From: CBDDEC01 sp965226785
GTDB lineage: Bacteria; Chloroflexota; Dehalococcoidia; UBA2979
Direction of reading: 5' to 3'
NCBI GenBank assembly: GCA_965226785.1
Contig: CBDDEC010000002.1
Location: forward strand, 124,001-188,000
Length of the DNA stretch: 64,000 nucleotides
The position numbers were made by a program, and so were the translations under genes. The notes beneath the pieces were generated by a model. The model was not told the origin of the DNA, made no database searches, and saw nothing but the letters and a program-made list of their open reading frames with translations. Shown piece by piece: positions 34,591-43,276 of the stretch; within the stretch, counting starts at the first letter, position 1, and every line of letters starts with the position of its first letter.

Positions 34591-34600
34591 GCCAGATCCC

Positions 34601-34622
34601 CTCTCGGATAGCTCTCGGATAG
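34601..34622. repeat. 11-base tandem duplication upstream of the receptor gene
   Basis: The unit CTCTCGGATAG occurs twice in direct succession, 10-32 bases before the receptor start. It is the third 11-base perfect tandem duplication in the window. Confidence 0.8.
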
Positions 34623-34727
34623 CTGGATCCCTCTAGGCCTCCCCGCGTTAGCTTGCGAGGCTGGTGCCATCAGGCGTCATCCACACCGACGGTGTAACCC
34701 TCCGTCAGAGCGTTGTCAACAGGGTGG

Positions 34728-36063
34728 ACCGCTCCTGGTTTCTTGGACACTTCGCTGGCGGTAATCATGCGGCAGCCCTGCTGTTCGGCGAGAGCGCCTG
34801 CCGGACAGCGGCCGGGGTGCGGTGGCCGTGGCGCTCGACGAGCCAGCGGCGATCGTAGCGCTCCTTGAAGGCGATCAGCGCGCGGCGCAGCTGCTCCACC
34901 GTCTCGAACGTCTCCACCCGAGCAGCGCTCGGTGAGCGTGCGGATGAAGCCCTCGGCGCAGCCGCTGCCCTCGGGCGCGGCCAAGAACGACGGGCTGGAG
35001 CGGATGCCGAGGAAGCGTAGCTCGTCCTGGAAGTGGTCGCTCAGGCACTGGCTGCCGTGGTCGTGGCGCAGGCTCAGCCCGGCGGCGATGCTCGCCCCGC
35101 AGCCGCCGTAGTGCGCCCGCAGCCCCGGGCGCAGCGGCTCCAGCGCCTCGAAAGCGCGTGCCCGGGCGAGCAGCGTGTATGCCGACACATTCGTGGGTGC
35201 AGTGGTCGACGGCGACGAAGACAGTGGCGTTGCCCTCGCGGGTGGTTAGGCAGCCGGTCGCGTCGGTTCCCCACAGCTCGTCGGGGCTGTCGGTGGTCAT
35301 CGTGCCATCTTGCGCCCGCCGCCCGCCCACACGGGTCGGGGCGAGCAGCCCCGCCTCGCGCATCAGCCGCAGCACCCGACCCCTTTGAGGTGCGCACGCC
35401 GGCCAGGTGCAGCCGCGCCCAGGCCTTGCGCTAGCCCGCGCCGATGAACAGTGAGCCAGCGAGTACCGAGCGAATCTGTTCGGTGAACGTGGCGCCCGTC
35501 CACGCGCCCCGCGGTCTACGCTTCGCTGCTGGCTACGCGGGCCGGCTCGCTCGCGCCCGCCGCTCGTAGACCGTTGAGCGAGGGATCTCCCAGAGCTGGC
35601 AGACGCGGGGCCGTGCCGCAGCGGCCTCCGCTGGAGGGCGAGCTGGCCCGGCTCATCGCCTCGACCTCCGGCGTGCCAAAGGGACTCTGGCCTCCGCCGT
35701 GCGCGCACGCTCGAGCAGCAGCCCGTTGCCCATGGTGATCGCGCCAACCTTGGCTTGCAGGCGACGGAGATCTCGTCGTCGGCCGGCCCGGCTCCTGACC
35801 GAGGCCTGGCCGCCGGCAAGAAGCGCTCACGTCACTGAGCCAGCGTCGCCGCGGTCACCCCGAGCTCACGCGAAAGCGCGTCGGCTCGTCGCCGCGCAGC
35901 AGCCCGAGCACTGCCTCGGTCTTGCGTCGCGACGAGAAGCGACCTCGCTCCGGTCGCGCCTCACCACGCCCCTTCGTTCCCTGTGCTGAGTCCGTCATGC
36001 ACACCTCGTCCGTAGGGGCAGGCTGCCCCAATCAGGTGTCCAAGAAGACCGTGGACCGGGAGA
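34728..36063 (-). mobile_element. IS-E copy 2 (IS3-like), decayed but with both ends
   Basis: The ends are ACCGCTCCTGGTTTCTTGG (left) and its partner containing CCAAGAAGACCGT (right). Inside are orfA and orfB homologues in several frames. OrfB pieces such as TTDSPDELWGTDATGCLTTR, EGNATVFVAVDHCTHECVGI, LSLRHDHGSQ and AAPEGSGCAEGFIRTL are recognisable, separated by at least three frameshifts; orfA is also broken. The element cannot make its transposase. It splits the importer locus between the permease and receptor genes. Confidence 0.8.
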
Positions 36064-36104
36064 ACACGATCGTGACTCACGGGCACCCAATGCTCCAAGC
36101 GCGG

Positions 36105-36190
36105 CTAGCATCGAAGCCCCGGATCGAGAGTGTCCCGCAGCGCGTCGCCAAACGTGTTCGGGCCGAATATCACGAATGCTTGATAGGGAG
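36105..36190 (-). pseudogene. Second DppC-like permease, C-terminal scrap
   Basis: The minus frame reads AFVIFGPNTFGDALRDTLDP, GLRC, stop. It parallels the end of the intact permease (SVIFGVNMFGDALRDVLDPR). Similarity continues past both stop codons (GGGCACCC and GGGCGCC regions), so a stretch of about 100 bases was duplicated and then diverged. Confidence 0.6.
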
Positions 36191-36282
36191 GGCACGGAAA
36201 GGACGATCAGGCGTGACGCACAGCCGGTGTCACCGCCACTGAAAGCGATCTCAAGATGATCGTCATTCACGGGCGCCTATAT

Positions 36283-37221
36283 TCACTGCGAGCCTCGAAG
36301 CCTCGGATCGAGGACGTCCCGCAGTGCATCGCCAAACATATTGACGCCAAAGATGACGGAGCTGATGGCGAGGCCCGGGAAAATGGCCATCCAGGGCGCA
36401 GTCGTCATGAATCGTCGGCTCGGACCGCTGAGCATCGCTCCCCACGAGGGGGTCGGAGGCTGGATACCGAGCCCGAGGAACGAGAGAGAAGCCTCCGCGA
36501 TGATGGCCGTCCCGAAGGACAGTGAACCCAGGATCAAGACTGGGGCAAAGATATTGGGCAGTAGGTGAAATACGGCAATCCGCCAGCCAGGAGCGCCCAG
36601 CGCACGGGCCGCGGTCACGAAGTCCTCCTGTTTGACGGAAAGTACTGCTCCGCGGATAACGCGCGTCTTTGATGGGATCGATCCGATGACGATCGCGATC
36701 AGCACGTTCCGGAGGCTGGGTCCCATCATCGCCACGAGTGCTAGGGCCAGGATGAGACCTGGGAAGGCCAGCATCGAGTCCATGACGCGCTGGATGACCT
36801 CATCCACTACACCTCCGAGATAGCCTGAGGTGAGCCCCAGGGCCACGCCGGCAGCCGTGCCGACGAGCGCCGCGCCCAGCCCGATCACAATCGAGACCCG
36901 CGCTCCATAGATGATTCGGCTTAGCAGGTCGCGACCCAGGTTGTCGGTCCCCATGAAGTGCGTCGTCGATGGGGCAAGAAGACGGGCGCCGCCCACAGAC
37001 TCGTTCGGATCGTAGGGCGCAATCAGCGGTGCGGTCGCGGCCACGATGGCGAGGAGCAGTATGACCGCCCCGCCAGCCGCGCCCAGCGGCTTCTTTGAGA
37101 TGAAGGCGCGCGTAGACCTCCAGGCGGCATTCCCGCCATGCGATCGAAATACCGGCAACGCCGAAGCCTGGCTCGGCCTTCTGAGGTCAGTCAAAGCGAA
37201 TCCTTGGGTTGAGGAAGGCAT
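36283..37221 (-). CDS. ABC transporter permease, DppC/OppC type
   Basis: Inner-membrane permease of a peptide/nickel/organic-solute importer, 312 residues. A cytoplasmic leader is followed by the first segment GAAGGAVILLLAIVAATAPL, then the family GTDNLGRDLLSRIIYGARVS. The remaining segments follow, with the ABC-contact EAA loop at FVTAARALGAPGWRIAVFHL. SLSFLGLGIQPPTPSWGAML is diagnostic for DppC. It ends ALRDVLDPRLRGSQ. Its start overlaps the 3' end of the DppB gene by 35 bases. Confidence 0.9.
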   Translation of the reverse strand: MPSSTQGFALTDLRRPSQASALPVFRSHGGNAAWRSTRAFISKKPLGAAGGAVILLLAIVAATAPLIAPYDPNESVGGARLLAPSTTHFMGTDNLGRDLLSRIIYGARVSIVIGLGAALVGTAAGVALGLTSGYLGGVVDEVIQRVMDSMLAFPGLILALALVAMMGPSLRNVLIAIVIGSIPSKTRVIRGAVLSVKQEDFVTAARALGAPGWRIAVFHLLPNIFAPVLILGSLSFGTAIIAEASLSFLGLGIQPPTPSWGAMLSGPSRRFMTTAPWMAIFPGLAISSVIFGVNMFGDALRDVLDPRLRGSQ

Positions 37222-38131
37222 AAGAGACGTCGACGAGGAGATTCGCTATCACGTATATCACCCCGAAAAGGAGGACGTTAGCTTGGATCTGCGGGTAATC
37301 GCGCTGCGAGATCGCATCGATCGTCAGGTTTCCAAGCCCCGGAAGGTTGAAGATGGTCTCAGTGATGACCGTGCCGGTGAGCAGTCCTGCAACCAGACCG
37401 CCGTACATCGTGATCACGGGGATCAAGCAGTTCTTCACGGCGTGGCGGACGACTACTGTCACTTCGTGCAGGCCTTTCGCGCGTGCTGTCCGAATGTAGT
37501 CCTGACGCAAGACCTCGAGCAGAGTCGAACGCATCATCCGCATCATCGCTGCGGATGTCGACGCGCCGATTACCAGCGACGGCAGCCAGAACTGTTCGAG
37601 GTTGCGCAGGGGCTCCTCCCAGATCGGCCGATAGGTGACCGGAGGCACCCAGCCGAAGTAGATCGCCGGCAGCACGATAACAAGGGTTCCTAAGAACAAG
37701 TTCGGCACAGAGAGCGCGGCGATGCCGATGGAGCGGCCGATGTAGTCCCACATCGTGTCCTGCTTCAGCGCCCCCAGCATGCCAATCGGCAGTGCTACCA
37801 GCGCGGCGACAAGCGACGCCAGGACCGCGAGCTCAACTGTCACCGGGAGCGTGCGCACGATGCTGTCTCTCACCGGACGGTTCGTCCAAAAGGAGGTCCC
37901 GAAGTCGCCGGTGGCGATCCCCCTGACCCAGAGCCCGTACTGCACTGGGAGAGGTCGGTCTAGGCCCAACTGCGCGCGCAGCTCGTCCTTCCGCATGGCT
38001 GTCGGGCTCTCCTCGAGGATCGCATCGGTCGCATCGCCCGGGATGACGCGAATCAGCAGAAAGACGATCAGAGAAAGGCCCACCAAGACAGGGATCATAT
38101 TCATCAGACGCCGGGCCACGTACACTTGCAC
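37187..38131 (-). CDS. ABC transporter permease, DppB/OppB type
   Basis: Partner permease, 314 residues, starting MQVYVARRLMNMIPVLVGLS, the usual DppB opening. Typical parts are RVIPGDATDAILEESPTAMR, LGLDRPLPVQYGLWVRGIAT, DFGTSFWTNRPVRDSI, the EAA loop YIRTARAKGLHEVTVVVRHA, and VITETIFNLPGLGNLTIDAI. Six membrane segments are visible. It is the first gene of the B-C unit; the receptor gene once followed but is now behind IS-E2. Confidence 0.9.
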   Translation of the reverse strand: MQVYVARRLMNMIPVLVGLSLIVFLLIRVIPGDATDAILEESPTAMRKDELRAQLGLDRPLPVQYGLWVRGIATGDFGTSFWTNRPVRDSIVRTLPVTVELAVLASLVAALVALPIGMLGALKQDTMWDYIGRSIGIAALSVPNLFLGTLVIVLPAIYFGWVPPVTYRPIWEEPLRNLEQFWLPSLVIGASTSAAMMRMMRSTLLEVLRQDYIRTARAKGLHEVTVVVRHAVKNCLIPVITMYGGLVAGLLTGTVITETIFNLPGLGNLTIDAISQRDYPQIQANVLLFGVIYVIANLLVDVSYAFLNPRIRFD

Positions 38132-38217
38132 CTGAGCAGCTCCGAGAAAACGGTTACCTTTGACGCTCTATTGTAGCGGGCTGTCAACCTGGAGCTGACC
38201 TGGTTCCGTGGACGGCT

Positions 38218-38400
38218 ATGACGAGCACGCGCAGCTGCCGCGGCTCTGGAGGAGCAGCTCGTGACACTCGAGGGCGCGTTCGAGACGATCGGTGCCGCCG
38301 GTATCGACCTGCGTTCGCGGCGCCGGAGCCCCATGTGGCTCGGTGGCATGTCCGGCAATGTGCTGCAGCGCATCGGCCTTTACGAGACGACCGGATTCCG
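38218..38400 (+). pseudogene. Possible LLM-class oxidoreductase fragment
   Basis: Frame LVTLEGAFETIGAAGIDLRS followed by RRRSPMWLGGMSGNVLQRIG, LYETTG. The stretch RxPMWLGGMSxxVLxRIGLY is like the cofactor-phosphate region of flavin/F420-dependent luciferase-like enzymes. No start or end is preserved, and frames change around 38260. Confidence 0.35.
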
Positions 38401-38709
38401 GCAACGAGTACCGTCGTCGCACTGCTGGACTCGGGGTATGTCGCTGGCTGTGACACCGTCTCCTCCCCGCGCCGGATTCAAGCTACTACGGAGGCGGGAG
38501 TGCAGGTGTCGGGAGGGCGTGTCCACAGGGAATCAGGTTACAACTCGGCGCAGATACGGCGATCGCGCTGAGCTTGTCGCAAGGAGGGCTGGGGTGAGAG
38601 CTCATTCCCTCCGGCAGCAACTCACGCGTCGTACCATTCCGCTTCCCGCAAGGCCGCGGGAATATCTTGATCCGCTCCTCCCGCGTCTTTGCCACTTGTC
38701 CCGACTCTT
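38401..38709. other. Gene-free stretch
   Basis: About 310 bases between the LLM fragment and the AraD1 gene. Open frames here are short and unlike known proteins; no hairpin or repeat stands out. Confidence 0.5.
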
Positions 38710-39762
38710 CTATGCCTTTACCGCCGGGATCACGTCTCCATCGGCTGCAATCCCATCAGCCACTTGGTTACGCAACGGCGCGCTGAATCCCTCCGACGCA
38801 ATAGTGATCTCGTCCCCGGCGGCGTATTTCCACCTGCGGGTCGAGTAGCTCAACTGGCTCGTTCCGAAGAAGTGAATATGAACGTCGCCCGGCACGCGAT
38901 GCCCTGGATACTTGAAGTGGTGATCCTCACAATTTGCCAGCGAGTGCGACATGTATTTCTCGCCAGTGTAGAGCGGACCGCTCGCGTAAATCGTCTGGCC
39001 ACCGCGCGTGACCGTGCACTGGAGCTCCAGCTCGCCGAAGTCGAAGTCCGTCACCAGTTCCGGCCCAATGGAGCACACCCGCAACTTTGAAGGCGCCAGA
39101 TACAGATAGTTGATCCTCTCGGTCTCGTGATCGGACCACTCGTTGCCCAGAGCGAACCCCAACCGCCTCGGCACGCCTTCACGGTCGATGATGTAGCAGC
39201 CCGCAAGCTCAGGCTCCTCGCCGCCATCCAGTGCGAACGCCGGCAGCTCCAATGCCTCGCCCGGCGCCCGCAGGAGCGTCCCATTCCCCTTGTGAAACCA
39301 CTCCGGCGCAGTCCCGCGCACACCCGCGCTGGGCTTTCCGCCCTCGATGCCCATCTGGAACATCTTCGCCGAGTCCGTCGCAGGTTCCTCCACGTCCAGC
39401 GCGTCTGCTTCGGCGTGCATCTTGTCCCTCGACTCCATGCTGCCCGTGTGAGTCAATCCCGTCCCGGAAATCAACACGTGGTGCGGATCATCATGGTCGA
39501 TCGGCGAAAGCAGATGCGGCGCCTCAGGACTCTCGGCCGACCCTTCTAGTAACGATGAGTACGGCAAACGAGTCGCATGACCCGAGTCCGCAACTGTCCC
39601 CATCGCTTCTTCGAGGCTCAGGCCATCTTCCTGCGCATGCTCGAATACGCGATAAACGGTGGTCAGCGTCGGCTCGGACGAAGTTAGGTCGATGACATCC
39701 TCGCCATCGACTACGCCTACCCTTCTCCCTTGGCCTGGCAACTCAAACTGGATCACTCGCAC
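38710..39762 (-). CDS. AraD1/fumarylacetoacetate-hydrolase family enzyme
   Basis: FAH-fold metal-dependent enzyme of the AraD1 type (named for 2-keto-3-deoxy-arabonate dehydratase), 350 residues, GTG start at 39762 behind GGGAGG. The N-terminal domain reads VIQFELPGQGRRVGVVDGED. The catalytic part has HVLISGTGLTHTGSMESRDK, then KMFQMGIEGGKPSAGVRGTA and EWFHKGNGTLLRAPGEAL. The metal region GFALGNEWSDHETERINYLY, LAPSKLRVCSIGPELV is characteristic of AraD1 members. This gene fits sugar-acid catabolism with SMP-30, the enolase-family enzyme and the genes beside it. The substrate itself is not shown. Confidence 0.85.
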   Translation of the reverse strand: MRVIQFELPGQGRRVGVVDGEDVIDLTSSEPTLTTVYRVFEHAQEDGLSLEEAMGTVADSGHATRLPYSSLLEGSAESPEAPHLLSPIDHDDPHHVLISGTGLTHTGSMESRDKMHAEADALDVEEPATDSAKMFQMGIEGGKPSAGVRGTAPEWFHKGNGTLLRAPGEALELPAFALDGGEEPELAGCYIIDREGVPRRLGFALGNEWSDHETERINYLYLAPSKLRVCSIGPELVTDFDFGELELQCTVTRGGQTIYASGPLYTGEKYMSHSLANCEDHHFKYPGHRVPGDVHIHFFGTSQLSYSTRRWKYAAGDEITIASEGFSAPLRNQVADGIAADGDVIPAVKA

Positions 39763-39780
39763 GGCAACCTCCCTCGACGC

Positions 39781-40128
39781 TCAAGAACGCGGTGGCGCAG
39801 ATAAGAACGCCGGCACGGGCCATGCTGCGCAGTTGGTGATCATCTTCTCGATCTGCTCATCCCGCCGCGGCCCGTTAAGCATGATGTGGTCGTAGAAGGA
39901 GATCGGGACGTTCTCGATCGCCGAGAGCTTCATCCCGAACCCTGCCACGGCGACTCGAAGCTCTATCAGCTGGTGCTGCGGCCACGTTCCGTCGTGTGAG
40001 GGCAGGTGCTCGGTGCTGGGGACGATGTCGGTGGCGCCGAACTGCTGCGCGTACCGCAGCGAAGGCGATCCGCCCGGTCTGCCCGGACGATCGACCAGAG
40101 CGATGCCGCTTCCGAATCCGACTCTCAT
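39781..40128 (-). pseudogene. Mannonate-dehydratase-like (UxuA) N-terminal fragment
   Basis: The frame starts MRVGFGSGIALVDRPGRPGG and contains SLRYAQQFGATDIVPSTEHL, LRVAVAGFGMKLSAIENVPI and NGPRRDEQIEKMITNCAAW. This is the N-terminal barrel part of the mannonate dehydratase / sugar isomerase-like family. It then ends abruptly with PVPAFLSAPPRS. Full proteins have 330-400 residues, with the metal ligands further on, so this copy is inactive. Confidence 0.6.
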
Positions 40129-40171
40129 CTTCTACCTCTGTGCCACCGGGTCTGGGACCTGACGCTGCCGC

Positions 40172-41014
40172 TCACGGCCGCACCCACCGGGTGTCGTGCG
40201 TCCACCCGAGCATGCGCTTCGCCTTGGAGTTGTCGATCGCACTTTCGAACCCGTCGAGGGGCCTCCGCATCGGGACGCCGGGGTAGCCGCGCTCGATCGC
40301 CTCACGCGTCGGAATCGCGAGCACTGTCTCGTCCGCATTGATGAAGAACGCCTCGTGGCCCCTCCAGTCGGCCTCCAGCGCGAGGCGGCACGCGCGGGCG
40401 GCGTCCGAGCGGTCGGTCCAGCCCCAGAACGAGTTGTAGCGCACGCGGTCGTCCGTCGGGTCGGAGATCGACAGCTGCTGCTCTGCGCGCTGCTCGTCGC
40501 TCGACATGAGGAGGTGGAAGCGCAGGCTCGCGATCTGCATCTCGCGTCGGCGACAGAATGCCTCGGCCATCTCCTCCCCGAGCCACTTGCTCTGCGCATA
40601 GGCATCTTCGGCGCGTGTCGGGTGCGCCTCGTCGACGGGAAAGTAGCGCGGTGGCACGGCCGTCTTCGAGAAGCTCGCGCCGAGCGCGTTGATGGAGGAC
40701 GCCATGACCGCCTTCGGTATCTCGTGGATCTCAGCGGCCTCCAGCACAGCCCAGTTGGACAGCATGTTCACGCGGAACACCACGTGCTCAGGGTCGTCCG
40801 TCGGAGCAGGAATGGCGGCCATATGGATCAGGGCGTCGACGCCCTTGAGCGCGGCGACGACCTCGCCGAGGTCGGTCGTGTCTACGCGCTGGAAGCGCGT
40901 GTCGGCGGCGCCAGGCACGGCATCCACATTCGTGACATCGTAGCCGTAGGCCAGTAGCTCGGAGAGGATGTACTGCCCGATGCGCCCGCTGCCGCCCGTC
41001 ACCGCTACGTGCAT
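40172..41014 (-). CDS. NAD-dependent epimerase/dehydratase (extended SDR)
   Basis: Extended short-chain dehydrogenase, 280 residues from MHVAVTGGSGRIGQYILSEL at 41014; the frame to 41038 adds eight codons without support. The NAD-binding GGSGRIG is at residues 7-13. LKGVDALIHMAAIPAPTD is the nucleotide-side strand, NALGASFSKTAV holds the catalytic Ser region, and the YxxxK pair appears as AYAQSKWLGEEMAEAF. WRGHEAFFINADETVL is seen in uronate-dehydrogenase-like relatives. Its neighbours are sugar-acid genes, so oxidation or epimerisation of a sugar acid is likely but not proven. Confidence 0.85.
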   Translation of the reverse strand: MHVAVTGGSGRIGQYILSELLAYGYDVTNVDAVPGAADTRFQRVDTTDLGEVVAALKGVDALIHMAAIPAPTDDPEHVVFRVNMLSNWAVLEAAEIHEIPKAVMASSINALGASFSKTAVPPRYFPVDEAHPTRAEDAYAQSKWLGEEMAEAFCRRREMQIASLRFHLLMSSDEQRAEQQLSISDPTDDRVRYNSFWGWTDRSDAARACRLALEADWRGHEAFFINADETVLAIPTREAIERGYPGVPMRRPLDGFESAIDNSKAKRMLGWTHDTRWVRP

Positions 41015-41279
41015 CAACTCATCCCTGCCGGTACGCAAGGCCTGGGGGCAGCGAGAGCATCATACTGGCGGCCGGGATCGGTCAAGTGGAACTCGCCTCG
41101 TCGCTGGCACGGGACAGCGTGGGCAACGATGCAGAAGGGAGGCCGCCTGAGAGGCGGGCCCGTCGCCAACCTGGGCCCCGCATCCTCGGGACGGTCGGGA
41201 CCGCGCTCCGCTGATCATCGTATCGTGAGGACAACCCTTCAAGGACGAGAAACGCCGCAAGCGTTGGCCGCGCGCCACG

Positions 41280-41412
41280 GACGTGACGCTCACGATCCTC
41301 TTTAGCGACATTGTCGCCCCCACGGCCGGCGTGCTCGGCAGCGCTGTGGCTGCGAGCGAGCGATGCTGGAGCACCGCAGCCGGCTCGACGGCATCGTCCG
41401 GGCGCACGCCTA
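41280..41412 (+). pseudogene. Class III nucleotide cyclase, catalytic-domain fragment
   Basis: Frame DVTLTILFSDIVAPTAGVLG, then after a slip MLEHRSRLDGIVRAHA. The LFSDIV part with its metal-binding Asp is the beginning of adenylate/guanylate cyclase domains. The remainder is cut off by the end of IS-A5 about 20 bases later. Confidence 0.55.
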
Positions 41413-41431
41413 GTGGCGCGTCCCGAACCGC

Positions 41432-42562
41432 CGTGGGACGGCAAAACTTGATCCGTGCGGTTCGATGCTGAGATAGCAGAGTATCGGCGAGCCACGAGAG
41501 GCTCGTCTGTGCTCTACCTCCGTCTGCTTGTCGCAGCACTCTTCGCATCGGTCCGCGCCCGCCGAGATCTCGTCCTCGAGAACTTGGCGCTGCGGCATCA
41601 GCTCGCCGTCTACACAAGGGGCCGTCGTCGACCGCGGCTCCGTCGCCACGACCGCCGACTCTGGTCACTGCTGGCACGTGGTTGGTCCGGCTGGCGAGGC
41701 ACGCTCGTGATGGTCGAGCCGGACACGGTGGTGCGCTGGCATCGTTCTGCTTGGCGCGCCTACTGGCGCTGGAGGAGTCACCGCGGTTCCGGGCGGCCTC
41801 GGATCCCCGCCGAGTTGCAGCAGCTGATCGTGCGCATGGCGACCGAGAACCCGCGGTGGGGCGCCGTGCGCATCGTCGGTGAGCTGCGTGCGCTTGGCTT
41901 CGACGTCAGCGCCCGCACCGTGAGCCGCTACCGTCAGCAGGCGCTGCGGCGACCGCCGAGCCAGTCGTGGCGCACGTTTCTGTGCAACCACGCGTCCAGC
42001 ATCTGGGCTGCTGACCTGTTCACGGTGCAGACCCTCACCTTCCGCACGCTCTACGTGTTCGTCGTGATCGACCACGGCCGGCGCCGCATCCGGCACTGGA
42101 ACGTCACGGAGCACCCGATCGCGCCCTGGATCTGGAGGCAGATGATCGAGGCGACCGCCTGGGGTCAGCAGCCAGGGTTCCTCATCCGAGACCGCGACCG
42201 TAGCTATGGCGGAGACTTCATCGCACGCGCTCGACACGCGCTCGACGGATCGGGATCGAGACGATTCTGACTCCGGTGCACGCGCCGAATGCCAACGCCA
42301 TCGCCGAGCGCGTCATCGGCACGCTCAGGCGCGAGTGTCTCGACCATGTCATCGCGGTCAACGAACAACATCTCCGGCGGGTGCTTGGTGAGTACGTCCA
42401 GCACTACAACGCGATGCGGCCGCATCGGTCATTGTCGCTCGACTCTCCGGAGGGACGCTCGCCGGTGCAGCGGACGCCGAGTCAGCGAGTCGTCAGCAAG
42501 CCGGTGCGAGGAGGCTTGCATCATGAGTATCGGTGGGCCGCATGAGGTTTTGCCGTCCCACG
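41432..42562 (+). mobile_element. IS-A copy 5, complete, with 11-base duplication
   Basis: Both inverted repeats are intact and the length is 11 bases more than copy 1. The extra bases are a tandem duplication of CACGCGCTCGA near 42225 and shift the transposase frame. The left flank is a cyclase fragment and the right a lipoprotein gene region; no target duplication. Confidence 0.9.
41455..42545 (+). pseudogene. IS-A transposase, frameshifted
   Basis: The front frame (41455-42270) is complete through RDRDRSYGGDFIARAR, then ends in HALDGSGSRRF because of the 11-base duplication. The back frame (42276-42545) carries ANAIAERVIGTLRRECLDHV with the catalytic Glu. The two parts cannot make an active enzyme without frameshifting. 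Confidence 0.85.
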
Positions 42563-42624
42563 GGTATAGAAGGCGGGGGCAGGTCAATCGCAGACCAGGA
42601 CTATCGCTCGACCTGCGGTAAGGG

Positions 42625-43212
42625 TTAGGACTCGTGCGACTGGCCGAGCGCGGCTCGATCAGTACTGAGGTTCGTCTGGCCGAACTGGTCGATCTCCGCG
42701 ATCCAGCCGCTGATGCTACCGCGTGAGCTGCCGTCAAGGGCGCCATCGTCACCGGGCAGCGCCGCCTGCTCCGCTTCAACGCGCCACCAGGTGAAGTCCT
42801 CGTTGCACCAGGGGCCATCGATTAACTGAACCGCGCTGAACTCGACGGTGGAGCCCTGCACCTGAGCCACCCGCGTCGCGTCGATGGCGTGGTCGTCGCG
42901 GATGTTCGCGAGGTCGTCGGCAAACGCTTCTCCGTCGACGAGGAGACCTGGGACAGTTGAGCTGCGGTCAGGGTCGTTGACGCAGACGGCGCCACCTTCG
43001 ATCGGCGGAGTCGCACTGGGGGTGGTCGTCGGCTCAGGCGTCGTCGTCACCGTGGGAGTCTGAGGCGTGGTGGTGGCAGCCGCGGTGGAGGCCGCCGCAA
43101 CCGTCGGGGGCGGCGTAACGGTCAGGGTGGCATCCACCACGCCACCCTCATCACCAAAGCAGGCCGCGAGCGGAAGCGTGGCAAAGCTGACGAGCAAGAG
43201 CGCTGCTCTCAA
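42625..43212 (-). CDS. Lipoprotein with Thr/Pro linker and SH3-like domain
   Basis: Surface lipoprotein of 195 residues. The signal peptide MRAALLLVSFATLPLAACFG ends in the lipobox LAAC. A linker of Thr, Pro and Ala (residues about 30-70) follows, then a domain with CVNDPDRSSTVPGLLVDGEA. Further on WCNEDFTWWRVEAEQ and SGWIAEIDQFG recall bacterial SH3-like repeats that bind cell-wall polymers. Function is not known. It is flanked on both sides by insertion sequences (IS-A5, IS-C2), so neighbours give no hint. Confidence 0.7.
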   Translation of the reverse strand: MRAALLLVSFATLPLAACFGDEGGVVDATLTVTPPPTVAAASTAAATTTPQTPTVTTTPEPTTTPSATPPIEGGAVCVNDPDRSSTVPGLLVDGEAFADDLANIRDDHAIDATRVAQVQGSTVEFSAVQLIDGPWCNEDFTWWRVEAEQAALPGDDGALDGSSRGSISGWIAEIDQFGQTNLSTDRAALGQSHES

Positions 43213-43276
43213 AACTGTCGCTCCTTCGGGGCTAGTTTTCCCGACTCACGGCCGTTCTGGGAAATGCTGTGAGATC

